NCBI GenBank assembly: GCA_030562195.1
Contig: CM060200.1
Coordinates: 15,066,001-15,130,000, forward strand
From: Nipponacmea schrenckii
Taxonomy: Eukaryota; Mollusca; Gastropoda; Lottiidae
DNA: 64,000 bases
Direction of reading: 5' to 3'
The notes below the pieces were generated by a model, which ran no database searches, was not told the DNA's origin, and saw only the letters and a program-made list of their open reading frames with translations. Shown here piece by piece: positions 20,650 to 33,117 of the stretch (its first letter is position 1; the number at the start of each line of letters is the position of its first letter). A program made the translations under genes and the position numbers.

Positions 20650-21870
20650 TCATTTATTGAGCGAAGTATAGAATATAGATATATAATGTAACATACCTAG
20701 CGACATACAAGTATAGATTGTAGATCAAAGTACCAAGGGAGTGTAGAGTGTAGCTCATATCAACAACAACTCATGTGAATATAACATGTAGATCATAGTA
20801 GATGTATCACCAAACCAGGTAAAATAGCATGTATATCATGGTATCAACAAACCAGGTAAATATAGAATGTAGATCATGGTGGCAACAAACCAGGTAAAAA
20901 AGCAGGCATCAACAAACCAGGTAAATATAGAATGTAGATCATGGTATCAACAAACCAGGTGAAATAGCATGTACATCATGGTGGCAACAAACCAGGTAAA
21001 TATAGAATGTAGATCATGGTATCAACAAAGCAGGTAAAATAGCATGTTGATCATGGTATCAACAATCCAGGTAAACATAGAATGTACATTATAGAATCAG
21101 CAAACCAGATGAGAGTACAGTTTAGATTATAATATCAACATATCAGACAAGAATAGAATGCAGATCATAGTATCGACAAAGCAGGTGAATATAGTATGTA
21201 GATCATAGAAATAAGTTAGCAGGTGAATATAGAATTTAGATCATAGAATCAACAAACCAGGTGAGCATAGTATCAACAAACCAGGTGAATATAGAATGTA
21301 CATCATAGAATCAACAAACCAGGTGAACATAATATCAACAAAGCAGGTGAATATAGTATGTAGATCATAGAATCAGCAAAGCGGTGAATATAGAATGTAG
21401 ATCATTGGATCAACAAATTAGGTAAGAAAAGAAAGTAGATTGTAGTATGAACAAGCCAGGTGAGTATAAGGTGTAGTACATAGTATCAGCAAACCAGGTA
21501 AAATAGCATGTAGCTCATGGTATCAACAGACCAGGTGAATATAGAATGTAGATCATAGAATCAACAAACTAGGTGAGAATGGAGTGTAGATTATAATATC
21601 AACAAATCAGACAAGAATAGAATGTAGTTCATAGAATCAACAAAGCAGGTGAATATGGAATGTAGATCAAAGAATCAACAAAGCAGGTGATTATAGAATG
21701 TAGATCATAAAATCAACAAATTAGGTAAGAATAGTAAGTAGATCGTAGTATGAGCAAACCAGTTGAGTATAAGGTATAGATCATAGTATCAGCAGACCAG
21801 GCGAGAATATAAGATCATGATACTCACAGACATGATAAGTAGATAATGTAGATCACAGTGTCAGGAAATT
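20650..21870 (+). repeat. ~38-bp minisatellite, about 30 units
   Basis: The consensus word is CAACAAACCAGGTGAATATA followed by GAATGTAGATCATAGTAT. Units are imperfect, and some alternate between ATAGAATGTAGATC and ATAGCATGTAGATC versions, giving a higher-order two-unit pattern around 20800-21060. No coding potential. Confidence 0.9.
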
Positions 21871-21903
21871 TGGTGAGTGAGGAATATTGATCATAGTATT
21901 AGA

Positions 21904-22370
21904 TACTGTAAGGCTACAAATTATTGCGAGATAGAAATTAATGCGTTAAATGCGACCTATCCGCGATCGCATTAATTTGTATCCGCATTTTTAAATTCAT
22001 ATTTTCAGTGAATTATATGGAGTTAAGTATTTAAATTGCGACCGGGCGGGATTAAGTAATTTGGTAATTATCTCTAAATTTGAAGCTGATTAGTAATCAT
22101 CGACTTTAAAAAAACAAAAGCTTTTTACACTTGACCAATTAAAGATAAAATCTTGATTATTGTTCATGTCTTCATTCAATAAAAAATTGTAGAATTCCAG
22201 CTTTTCTCCATATCCCAGCTGTCATATTTCTGGAAAGCCATTTTCTTTTTAATTATGATATTAAAAAATGCGACACCTATCGCAGATCGCATTAATTTGT
22301 ACTCGCATTTAAGTCTCTATACCCCACGTCGCATTAATTTGTTGACGCATTAATTTCTAGCCTTACAGTA
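21904..22370. mobile_element. 467-bp MITE with TACTGTAAGGCTA termini
   Basis: The terminal inverted repeat TACTGTAAGGCTA is perfect at both ends. Subterminal copies of AAATTAATGCG and its complement occur at least six times (for example 21930, 21967, 22285, 22330, 22345). Such clusters often bind the transposase. The interior has no gene. A target-site duplication is not clear; the flanks ATTAGA and CTAGATTA are only loosely similar. Confidence 0.8.
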
Positions 22371-22487
22371 CTAGATTACTGTTTCGTCAAATATTGTGAG
22401 GAATGGGGAATCATAACGTAATACCTTACCACCATAGGCCCAGAATCAGACCCAGCGATGCTAAGCTTGTAGTAGCGGGGCTAAACC

Positions 22488-25330
22488 CTATTCAAAGCGT
22501 CCAGTCTTAGCAATGAAATCTTGGACTGTTTCGAAGATGATTTTGGTTTCATCGACAGTGAGGCCGGTATCACCTCTCAGTAAAGTTCTAGGATCGAGAT
22601 ATCTCAGGTTCAGGCCATGTAATGTTTGTAAGCGTTGGTGATTGTAAAGAGGACAATACAGGAGGTAGTGTTCAGAGTCTTCGATGGTATGACCACATTG
22701 GCAGCCTGGATTTGTTGTAATGTGTCGTAAGAACTTCGTAAGTTATACTGAATTGAGTGACCAGTTTCGGGTGGGATGAGAATGTTGAGATAGTGTGGGG
22801 CTTGATTGTTTAACATCTTATAGAAAAAGGTTCAGTTTACGTTGAGAGCGACGTTCTTTCAGAGGTGAAAATCCTGACTCTTGATATAGCTTGCAATGAG
22901 AGGTTCCACGAACCAGACCTGTGATTGTTCGTAGTGCATCGAGATGAAGGTTCTCAAGTCTCGCAGAATCTGTTTCAGAACAGTTGTCCCAGACAATATC
23001 TCCAAAGTCAAAGTACGGAAGAATGAATGATTTGTACAGTCAGATTTCAAGAGACTTTCTGCTGAGGCGATATTTCATGGCTTGTAAACAATTGATTGAT
23101 TTTGTTGATTTTGTTATGACAGAGTTGATGTGGTGTTTCCATTTACAGTCTGAGCTAAGAATAATACCAAGATGTTTGTGGCAATTTGAGTCCGATATAG
23201 TTTGGTTATTGAAGTCAAGAAGAAACTGTGAGGGACATATTTTTTCGGGAGAAGGTCATGCTGATGGTTTTTTCATGACGTTCCGTGATTTCGCCCAGTT
23301 CCCTATTATGTTTAGATCGTCATTTAAGGTCTTCTGGCAAGCATCTTGGTTATGAATTGACATATACATGGAGGTATCATCAGCAAAAAGTCGAATTGTG
23401 GATTTGGTATCTCTTATGATGTCATTTATGAAGATGATGAATAGAAGTGGTCCCAATACAAACCCCTGCGGGAGACCATTTGGGATTTCTTTACTGCTTG
23501 ACGAAAGGCCATTGATGACAACAGATTGATTTCTTTCAGCCAGATAGCTCTTAAGAAGTCTAAGGGTATTTCCTTTTATGCCAATTGACTCAAGTTTCCA
23601 CAAAAGTCCCCGATGCCACACTCTATCGAAAGCCTTACTTATGTCGAAGAAGATTCCCTTGACTCCCCCCCCCTCTGTCTACCTCACCACGTATTTGGTT
23701 ATAAATATCCACAAGCTGGAAAACACACGAGTCCTTGTCTCTAAATCCTGATTGGGCAGTAGTTAGGATGTTTTTAGAAAGTAAGAAGTTGTTTAAATGG
23801 TTGGAGATACACTTTTCGAATATTTTACTTAGTGCGCTTAGCAAAGATATTGGTCTGTAGTTTAAACAGCTGTGGGAGTCACTTTTTTATAGACTGGGAC
23901 TACATTAGCTTGTTTCCATATCGTTGGGAAACAGGAATTCACATGTAGAAGGTTGAATAATTTGGAGAGAAGCGTACATAGGTAGGAACTGCAGTTTTTA
24001 AGTATGTTATTGATATTGTCGCTACCTGGTGCCTTACTTGAGTTCAATGATGCCAAGATGCATTTAATGTTATCAGGAGAGAAGTCTGGTTGGTTTATTT
24101 CAGCTTCACAGTTTGGAAGTGATGGAAAAGATTGATTTGGATTGAGTAGAATTGCTTGATTTACAAAGAAACTGTTTAGTATTTCAGCCTTGTCAGTATC
24201 ATGATCAATGACTTGATTATTCCAAAGCAAAGGTGGGATTTTACCTTTCTTGCCAGATTGCCCAAGAGTGGTAGATCTCACAAGTTTCCACCAGTTACTT
24301 TGTTGGAAGAAGCCGTTACTAATATTAGAGTCCTTTTACCCTACGTATCTCGGCAGTCACAACATTTCGAAATTGCATCCAGGATTGCCGAGTCATTGTT
24401 GATATTGCTCGGTGATGAAGTCTATTTCGTTTGCGAATTATACGACGAAGGTATCCGTTCATCCATTCCTTATCATTTTCACGTATAATTACTTACTTGT
24501 GGGGTACAAAAGATTAAATGCCTTAATGATAACTTGTGATATTTACTCTGCAAGTTGATTTTGTTCAGAGAATGAATCAAAAAGATGATTCCAGTCAGTG
24601 CTGAGGAAGAAGCTGTTCAGGTGATCGAAAATCGTTTTAGAATAGTTCCAGATAGTACGCGTAAATGTGTGTTTTTCGGTCTTGTAATACGTAGGCAAAT
24701 AGTGATTGGACAGTGGTCGCTGATGCCTGCCGGAAGAATCTTTGAATCATGGACGAGATGGGGACATGTAACAAGAGCAACATCAAGCAGCGAAGAGCTT
24801 GTTTCAGTGATTCTAGTAGGACCATCGATAATTTGTGTTAGTGAATGGTTGATAATCAGTTCGGGTAATCTGTGTTCGTTGCTACAGATAAGGTTTGCAT
24901 TCAAATCACCAAGAATGATGAGAGGTTTACCTTCTTGCTTAGCCAACGATAAGCTTTCTTCTATTAGGTCCCAGTAAGAAACATATGACCGTGGAGGCCT
25001 GTAGAAAGAACCAATCAAGAAACTATGTTTGCAGAGAACAATTTCCGTCCATACAGCTTCCAAACCGGGAATACACAGATCATAGCGAGGCTTACTTAAT
25101 TATATCGTCTTTAATATAGATGGCAACCACGCCGACAAGGCTATCGCGGTTCCGGACAATTGGGCGATGATATGAAGGGATCTTTAGGTTTTCCAGGGGT
25201 GTTGTGTCAGCAAGCCATGTTTAAGAAAAAGTGAGAACATCACAATCAGGTAATTCTGCTTGTAACGCAGTAAGGCTGGTTGATAAGCCACGAATATTTA
25301 AATAAAGGAGACTGATGTAATTATCATTTG
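22488..25330 (-). pseudogene. LINE-2: CR1/Jockey-like ORF2 remnant
   Basis: Endonuclease (25330-24617): PCDVLTF-type start, LGDLNANL, SSLLDVALVT and ISDHCPITICL. Reverse transcriptase (24281-23256): LNSSKAPGSDNI, LSKIFEKCISNHLN, QSGFRDKDSCVFQLVDIY, NGLPQGFVLGPLLFIIFIND and catalytic LFADDTSMYM. The C-terminal part (23050-22488) holds a zinc knuckle, GCQCGHTIEDSEHYLLYC, and a stop at 22488. At least six frameshifts or stops split it. It resembles LINE-1 in block order and C-terminus but is a separate, older-looking copy. No poly(A) tail or target-site duplication is evident. Confidence 0.88.
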
Positions 25331-25724
25331 GATCGGGATTTGGGTGAATATCCCCACAGTTAAGCAACAATGAAGTAGTGATGTAGTACTTACATTGTAT
25401 AGCAAGATAAAACCATTCGACTATGGTGTATCACGTCAAAGATCGATGATGGCGGCGAACAAATCACGAGTCAAGAAGAAAGAATTTTTAAGAAAGGCGA
25501 TGTTATAGCTTAGAGATGTGAATGTGTGCATAGGGCAAAGATGTACAGGACAGGGATAAAAGAATGGGAAAATATAAGTAACAAAAGGAATATATTGTAA
25601 GAGGAAGACAACATGATATTTACAAGTATGGTTGAGTATGTATCCGAGACTGGTACAGTATTAAGGGGGGGGGCAGGATAATTTGGTTTTTCAAGACAAA
25701 ATAATGCATAGTACATGTGTATGA
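25331..25724. other. Spacer, no gene seen
   Basis: It may include 5' sequence of LINE-2. A G-run (about 25665-25674) and otherwise AT-rich unique sequence lie between LINE-2 and the next satellite. Confidence 0.4.
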
Positions 25725-26575
25725 TATATACCTATAAGATACTGAAGCTTTACTGTAATTATTTCAAATCATTATGTTTACTGTTGTTTAAAGTAATGTT
25801 TACTGTTGTTTAAAGTAAAACTTAGATTAAGATTTTCATATATGAGATACATAGCTATAAGATACTATAAACTTACTTTAAACATTTCAATTCAATGTGT
25901 TTACTGTTATATAAAGTAAGACTAAGTTTAAGATTTTCATATATGAGATACATATCTATAAGATATTATAGATTTACTTTAAACCTTTCAATTCAATGTG
26001 TTTACTGTTATATTAAGTAAGACTAAGTCTAATATTTTCATATATGAGATACATTTCTATAAGATTACTATAAATTTACTTTAAACATTTCAATTCAATG
26101 TGTTTACTGTTATATAAAGTTATTCTAAGTCTAAGATTTTCATATATGAGATACATATCTATAAGATACTATAAATTTACTTTAAACATTTCAATTCAAT
26201 GTGTTTACTGTTATATAAAGTAAGACTAAGTCTAAGATTTTCATATATCAGATCCATATCTATAAGATACTATAAATTTACTTTAAACATTTCAATTCAA
26301 TGTGTTATATAAAGTTAAACTAAGTTTAAGATATACATATATCAGATACATTTCTATAAGCTTACTATAAATTTACTTTTAACATTTCAATTCAATATGT
26401 TTACTGTTATATAAAGTAAGACTAAGTTTAAGATTTTCATATATGAGATACATATCTATAAGATACTATAAATTTACTTTAAACATTTCAATTCAATATG
26501 TTTACTGTTATATAAAGTAAAACTCTGTCTAAGATTATCATATATCAGATACATGTCTATAAGATAAGAGAACAC
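25725..26575 (+). repeat. ~105-bp AT-rich satellite, about eight units
   Basis: The repeating words are TTTCATATATGAGATACATA, TCTATAAGATACTATAAATT and CAATTCAATGTGTTTACTG. Units are highly similar apart from the first, shorter one. The last unit runs to the end of a LINE ORF1-like fragment. Confidence 0.92.
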
Positions 26576-26592
26576 TTAACTTAAATTTGCTG

Positions 26593-27117
26593 TTAATGGA
26601 TTCCTTTTGATTGTAGCTTGACCTTGATCACTTTATTTATGTCCCTTTCATCAACATCAACACCAATTATTTTACCAATTTGGACTACAAGTTTGTCAGT
26701 AGATTCACCCTCTGTTTCTTCAACTCCATGAATTCTAATTGCTTCGCTCCTTAAATACTGCTCATTTTCGTCTTGTTTTTCTATCAGTTCTACTATCAAT
26801 TCATCTTCTAATTTCAACTCTTTCTCAAGATTTTCTACCCTTGTTGTAGGGAATTCCATAATTTTCTTGTTAGAGGCTGATATTTCCTTTTTGATGTCTG
26901 GTAAGATCAGGTTTGCAACTTTAAAAGCGAGTTCATTAAACTTTTCATCGGATGACATGTCCAGAGATTGAAAAGGAGAGCAACAACCAGACTCATCCAT
27001 ATCTTGAAGCTCGGCATCAAACTCTTCAAGTTGTTCACAAACTCTCTTGCGTTCTGGAAAACTTGCATCCGACAGTATCCGTCTTTTAATTTTGGATAAG
27101 TAATTATCCATGAACAA
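26593..27117 (-). pseudogene. LINE ORF1-like fragment (coiled coil plus RRM-type start)
   Basis: A 174-codon frame. Residues 60-130 are a heptad-like Glu/Lys/Leu coiled coil (VENLEKELKLEDELIVELIE). EQYLRSEAIRIHGVEE and GVDVDERDINKVIKV follow, the signature of the RNA-binding domain of L1/CR1-type ORF1 proteins. The frame ends within that domain, truncated at the border with the AT-rich satellite. No ORF2 is attached, so this is an orphan fragment. Confidence 0.7.
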
Positions 27118-27242
27118 TGTGTAGGAAAATGATTAAACACTTGTTAACTTACAGGACACAGCCCTCGTTTGCAACAGTGGGAGTAGAAGATAATTCATGA
27201 ACAGCCAACACATTTAAATACAAATTCCTTCAAATACAACTT

Positions 27243-27916
27243 TCAGGAGTAACAGGACGTTTCAGAATCCGAGCTATCATAATTAATATGAGGATCGTTA
27301 GAATAAGCATAAGCGCGTAGGTCAGCATGGATACATAAAGCATGTTTAACGTGCGCTAAAGGTATATCATCTTCAGAATGGAATTCTGAGTCTGAATCAC
27401 TTGAATACGCTAATAATGGCCAAAGAGGAAATCTAACCTTAGGGCGTGGTATCTTCTAAGTGGAACGAAGCGGTTGTTGTCCTTGACTCTGATAAGAAAT
27501 ATGCTGATGAAATTAGTCAAGAATATGCTGTGGGTCCCCACGTTCTTCGTCCCAACAAACATTTGGGCGAGCTATACGTGAGTCGTCCATACGAATCTGT
27601 TTCGTGTTTCCATGTCTTATAGACATTTCCTGAATTTCGGCGCCGTCCTTCCGTAGTTTTCTATTGGTACATTTAACACAGGTTTGAATAAATCGAACAA
27701 CATCGTTATACATATTTTTTTTCAAAAATATCGACACCTAGCTTTATCGTAAAGTTTATCTATACCAATGTGGAAGCCAAAAGGTGATTCATGAAAATCT
27801 TGAAAAATTTTTATCTTTAAGGAAGCAGGGATTACTAATTGTAGTCTTCGAGATTTAGCGTTTTTAAGGGCAAAGTAAACCTCAGCCATTTTGAAATCTC
27901 CTAAAAATTTTGTCAA
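27243..27916 (-). pseudogene. LTR-retroelement integrase zinc-binding fragment with acidic tail
   Basis: 27916-27722 reads RRLQLVIPASLKIKIFQDFH and then HIGIDKLYDKARCRYF. After a frameshift the second piece continues YNDVVRFIQTCVKCTNRKLR. The His...His and Cys-x-x-Cys spacing is the HHCC integrase finger of Gypsy-like elements. Downstream, 27449-27243 is an open frame with an acidic Ser/Asp-rich tail (YSSDSDSEFHSEDD) ending in a stop. It may be the C-terminus of the same polyprotein or of gag. No LTRs are visible. Confidence 0.7.
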
Positions 27917-28332
27917 AATTTATTTCTAACCACGACACGGGCTCCATGGATACAAATTTCCAAAATGGGCAGATGAACATCAAAATCAAAATTTGAGGAA
28001 GCAATTCTTTTAAACTTCAATGTGCACTTCATGACCCCAAATTTTCTGAGTCAAAATAGTACAAAATTTCAAACTCCCATAGATAACGATAACGACAAAA
28101 CTGAACACTCTCAAACTTAATTGATCCTGATATCTGCACCCATTTATATCTGTAAAATATAAAGAAATAGAGGAAATGTGACTTATTTTTATTATCTTCA
28201 GGCCATTTTGATGGAAAGGGTATGCCGTCAACGGGATTATTCCCATTTCTACAATCCTATTTATGTACCTATAACAACACTTGTCACCTGAATGTAACAG
28301 AAGATGAAATAGCCGGTGATGTCACTGGGTTT

Positions 28333-28660
28333 AACAATTCATTGTAAGTTATAATTCATAGTTTCTTGATTCATGCATAGTTTCATTAATAGTTTTAACA
28401 ATTCATTGTAAGTTTTAATTCATATTTTCTTGATTCATGCATAGTTTCATTGATAGTTTTATCAATTCATTGTAAGTTTTACTTCATATTTTATTGATTC
28501 ATGCATAGCTTCATTAATAGTTTTAACAATTCATTGTAAGTTTTAATTCATATATTTTCTTGATTCATGCATAGTTTCATTGATAGTTTTAACAATTCAT
28601 TGTAAGTTTTATTTCATATTTTCTTGATTCATGCATAGTTTCATTGATTATGAATTCTTA
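28333..28660 (+). repeat. ~62-bp tandem repeat, five units
   Basis: The unit is AACAATTCATTGTAAGTTTT followed by ATTCATATTTTCTTGATTC and ATGCATAGTTTCATTGATAG. Five nearly identical copies, with a partial unit at each end. Confidence 0.93.
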
Positions 28661-29950
28661 ATATTTATTTTAAACAATTGTTTTTGAATGGCCCACATGA
28701 TAAATACTCTTATATTTAATAGGTTGACGATATTTGTCAACGATATAGAAACCATTTTGTCCAGTAATGTAGACAGAAATGAAATTGTGAGAGCTTTAGA
28801 AGATTGGAATAATTTACAGAAACTCTTGTCTATGCTTGTACATATTCCCACATAATCCAACCGCAACACTCAAGCTTATTCAAAATACATTGAGATAGAA
28901 GCACAATTGAACAAAGTTATCAGCCATCCATAACACTGAAATCAAAATGGCGGATTCGCAAACAAAACAAACATGCCCCGAAATGCAGATATAACAGAAG
29001 CGCAAGTTATTAAATTGACCTATTTACCTGAAAATGTGTGTTATTGCTCATTTGGTATCAGAAGATTTTGATGCTGATGGTTGTTGGTTTTTTAAATTGA
29101 AAATAAACATTATAAATCAATGCTATTTTGTGCACATTCGGTTCAAACTCGTGTCACCCTTCGTGTCGGTTTCACATGTACAAATACGCGATTGCAAGTA
29201 AAGACAATTCCGATAATTGTTTTCGAAAATATGATGTATAATACCATGAAAAAGAAATAAAAGCCAACAGTAAAAAAGATGAAACAATTGAAACAATTAA
29301 AAACCTGTGGACTAAAAATAAATAAATCGCGAACCATACTTGCAGCGTATGTGCATCCCTGAAGTGAAAGGGCTCTTGCTGAGCTAAAATTTGTGACATT
29401 GGAAAAAATACAAGTAATCTAGCAGTTGTCAATGTGTATATTGAAGTTAAGAGCAAAATTTGTAATTCAAAAAAATATTTGTCAATTTGATAATCTATTT
29501 ATACCAAAAAATGAAGATGTCCGAAAATAGCACCCTATTACCTGACAAAAACATCACGTGACCACTAGGTTGCTAGCCAAAAATAAGTGACAAAATAGTT
29601 TTAAAAAAAATAGTTTTAAAAAAAACCAATTTTTTTTCATACCATCTATCTGAATGCTTTGTTTTAACGTTTTAGGAAGGAAATCTTTAATTATGTTGAA
29701 CTTTTGAGTGCCAAACTATAAAATATTTTATTATTGTATGGATGGACAGTTGTGTTTAGTCCAAGACAACCTGAAAAAAGTAAGGCCTTGGCCTTTCTGC
29801 CCATACACAGAGTTACTTTAATATATAAATCCACGACTAAAATGTAAAACCATTTTGCACCTCCTTCTATAAAACTCAAAGGCTTCCTTTTTACTACTAG
29901 GCCAGTCATACAGGTAACGGGGGTACTGGGGTTGAAAGATACTCAATATT
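28661..29950. other. Unassigned AT-rich sequence
   Basis: No coherent reading frame or repeat. Small ATG frames here have no recognisable motif and are AT-rich. A short A-rich direct duplication (AAAAAAATAGTTTTAAAAA) lies near 29605. Confidence 0.45.
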
Positions 29951-29951
29951 A

Positions 29952-30403
29952 GTTTTAAACCTTTAATAAAAAAAAACCTAAGAGGGGTTAAAGGATACTA
30001 ATTACAATTAGTTATATCTAACTAAACTATCTAATTACATCATCTGAAACTTGCTGAAGATAGCAAAAGACAAAAATACTAAGATAATCCAAGCAATCAC
30101 CAAACAAGAATAAAAAAACAGATTGATGAAGAGATCAATCTTAAATGTTGATTTCTAGAAAGCTATAATATGAATGAGGAAAGAAGAGTTTGGATGTTTC
30201 CAAGAGATACAGAAATTGACCCCAAGGACCTCCAAATTAGCCAACCAGAAGCCAGAAGATACTCTGAGATATAGTTAATAAAGTGACATCAATTCGTAAA
30301 TAATTTTAATCAGTGCTCAAGTGAATGAAGTAAAACCTAGTAAACACTTCTAACCGACATAATGATTCAAACTGTGTTTGTTAACAAGTCAAAAATGTCG
30401 TCT
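29952..30403 (+). repeat. Dispersed repeat C, copy 1 (~450 bp)
   Basis: Nearly identical to 51011-51462 in the same orientation. It begins TAGTTTTAAACCTTTAATAA and ends AAAATGTCGTCTGCTAC, and the flanks diverge abruptly on both sides. It contains a short palindrome (CCTAAGAGGGGTT) near the start. There is no coding frame, no tRNA-like promoter and no terminal inverted repeat, so the class is unknown. Confidence 0.85.
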
Positions 30404-31590
30404 GCTACATACTTACCCCTTTTGAGAAATGTCTCGACATCCATACAGAACTAAAAAAAATACAATAAAAAAAATAAATACAACTAGAACTGTGAACAGC
30501 TCCGAGCGTGGCAACTATGCGTTATCCCATGGATTTCGAACATTTTGAAACTTCTAACCTGCTAGCTTTCAATTCCGGTACTTTTCAGCCTACAATTGTA
30601 AGCGTAAACCTTCCGCTATAGAGGCAATTTTATCCACTATAAGTTTCTACTATCAGTTCCTTATTAGATTTTTGTACATGTCTAAGATTTCGGTAGGATA
30701 TTTACATAAATTCCAAACCAAATTTTAAGTAGGTAGTAAGATGACAATTTGTCATGAAATTTAAACTCTCTATATTCAAATTTAAACATTATTTTGTAAC
30801 TTTGGTTGTAATTAACATAGAGAGAAAATTCAAGCTATGTGATAATTTGCTTATTCACAGCTTTATAAAGAGATATTTTTGTGAATTTGTATGCAAAAAT
30901 TTTACAAAAAAATAAATTTTATTAGGGTTATCAGATTATATCATTAGATTAATTTACTCTTTGGCCACCTGTGTGCGTTGAACCGTGACTAAAGTGGTCA
31001 ATAGTTCATCTGCGTTTTATAAGACTTATATGTCTGCTACTCTTCACATGCCTGTATTTGACATTTTTTTTATAAAATCATTTCTATTTAAGATACGAAC
31101 AAAATTCGAACTGATCAATGACAAGCGAATTTACTTCTTTAACTTGATGCATGTTTTGAATTTGAATGGAAATATTTTAAGAAATTACATAATCAGATTA
31201 ATTTGTTCCCCAGCTCAGTGATTTGACAAGTAGGTGTGAAAATTTAAACCACCAGTTTTACTGACATGTTATATAACAGCCTTTAACACCCTGACTGATC
31301 AATTTGAAACAGATTTTATGAAATAAAAAACCCAAAATTGGTATTTATTTTGTTAATTTATCTAAAATTAATGCTTAAATTTTCATGGTAAAACGACCAT
31401 GTCGCATATCATTTAAGAGACAATTTAATTTGGAGTCGATTGATGTATACCACATTGGTGTGGGATGAATATATTTTATGTTAGTACTGGAGTTGTAAAA
31501 TTTAATTTTGCTTTTTTAAAATATGCTTCTGCACTTTTGGCATATATCCTTTATTGAAGAGTTTTGAGGCTATTATAAAACAGAAAATCT
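30404..31590. other. Unassigned AT-rich sequence
   Basis: Unique-looking, with no supported gene. The 78-codon frame at 30985-31221 has no motif and is judged spurious. Confidence 0.4.
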
Positions 31591-32982
31591 CAAGTCAATG
31601 TGTTCATAAGGAAATGTAATAGTGCCGTTCAAAGTTTCAAAAATGTCAGAATTCGGTTGGCTATAAAACCCAGAAGTTGATATTTTTCATTCAATATTGT
31701 CATATCTATAGACAGGTCAAGGCCATTCTATATGGAAAATTTCAAGGTCATTGAAGGTGAAGGTCACAAGATATAGAATTTCAAATTTTCAAAAAATTCA
31801 AACGGGCATAAAATAAATTTATGTTCGAAAATCAAAATTCTGTTTCAAACATCCTTTAGATAAGGGAGCAAGGTTTTGATAGATATCAAAATCATACAAA
31901 TCGGATAATAAATGATGGACTAATTAAATTTTAAAGAAAATTTGCCATTCTCGGAAAAATGGCGCATGCGCAACTAGCAATTGGAATTTTTTTCTTCTTG
32001 AGGGATGCAAATTATTTTGTATAGCTAATATATACTGTTTTTGCTTACATTCTTGAATTACACGGGATGTAGGGTCGCCTGAAATGAGATAAAAAAAAAC
32101 GGAAGTCCCCACGCCCAAACCGAAAGTGATCAAAAAATTTTGATGATATATTTTTAATTGTGTTGCGTATCTATCTATATCCTGTAAATTTCAGATCGAT
32201 CCGAACATTAGAGCCCGAAAGTGTAACATAACCGTCCAAAATTGCAAAATAGTCAGATTTCGGTGGGCTATAAAACCGGAAGTTAATATTTGTCATGCAA
32301 TATCAGCACATCTATAGACAGCTGAGGTCAAGGACATTCTACATCTCAAATGTCAAGGTCATTGAAGGTCAAGGTCACGAGATATAGAGTTTTAAATTTT
32401 CGAAAAATTCGAACGGGCATAAAAAAAATTCAAATTCGAAAATCAAAATTCTGTTCCCAACATTTTTTAGATAAAATATCAAGGTTTCGATAGACACCAA
32501 AATCATAAAAATCGGTTAATAATTGGCGGACTTATTAAATTTTTAAGAAAATTTGCTATTTTTGAAAACTGCGCATGCGCAACATTCAATTTAATTTTTC
32601 TGCATCTCAGGGGATTAAAATCATTTAGTGTAGCTAAAATATACTGTTTTTGTTTAGAATCTTGAATTACATGGGAAGCAGGGTCGCCCGACATGAGACG
32701 AAAAAACCGGAAGTCCCCACGCCCAAACCGGAAGTGATCAAAAAATTTTGATGATGTAGTTTTAATTGCGCTGCCTATCTATCTATATCCTGTAAATTTC
32801 AGACCGATGCGACTATTAGGGCCCGAGCTAGCTTGAAATCTTATTTGCATATTATGCAATTAGCCACTTTCGGGTTAGCGAAAATTTCATGTTAGACATT
32901 CAATTTTGATTCCAGCCCATATAAAGACCATTGGTGAAAACAGGAATAGTCTATCTTTTTCCGTTTGGGCTAGCGAGCTTCC

Positions 32983-33030
<48 letters not shown>

Positions 33031-33076
33031 AATAATCCGAACGAAAACAAAGCGTGACAAATTTTATTTGCCACGC
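31590..33076 (-). repeat. Dispersed repeat D, copy 1 (two ~600-bp units and a hairpin end)
   Basis: Units at about 31600-32220 and 32225-32830 share TCAAGGTCATTGAAGGT, CGAAAATCAAAATTCTGTT and CGGAAGTCCCCACGCCCAAA. The right end has a TAGCGAGCTTCCC motif, a 45-base poly(A) (32984-33028) and a terminal hairpin (GCGTGACAA...TTGCCACGC, 33052-33076). A one-unit copy in the opposite orientation is at 38229-39069, also beginning with the hairpin. The element is non-coding. Confidence 0.8.
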
Positions 33077-33117
33077 AATTAAAATTCAAACTCTTTCTTT
33101 AGAACCTGACTGATAAA

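Noticed and set aside
20650..21870. Regular repeats with spacer-like variation, considered as a CRISPR array
   Set aside because: Units are contiguous ~38-bp tandem copies without unique spacers, in an animal genome with no cas genes.
30985..31221. 78-codon plus-strand frame in AT-rich DNA
   Set aside because: No motif, no repeat homologue and composition expected by chance.
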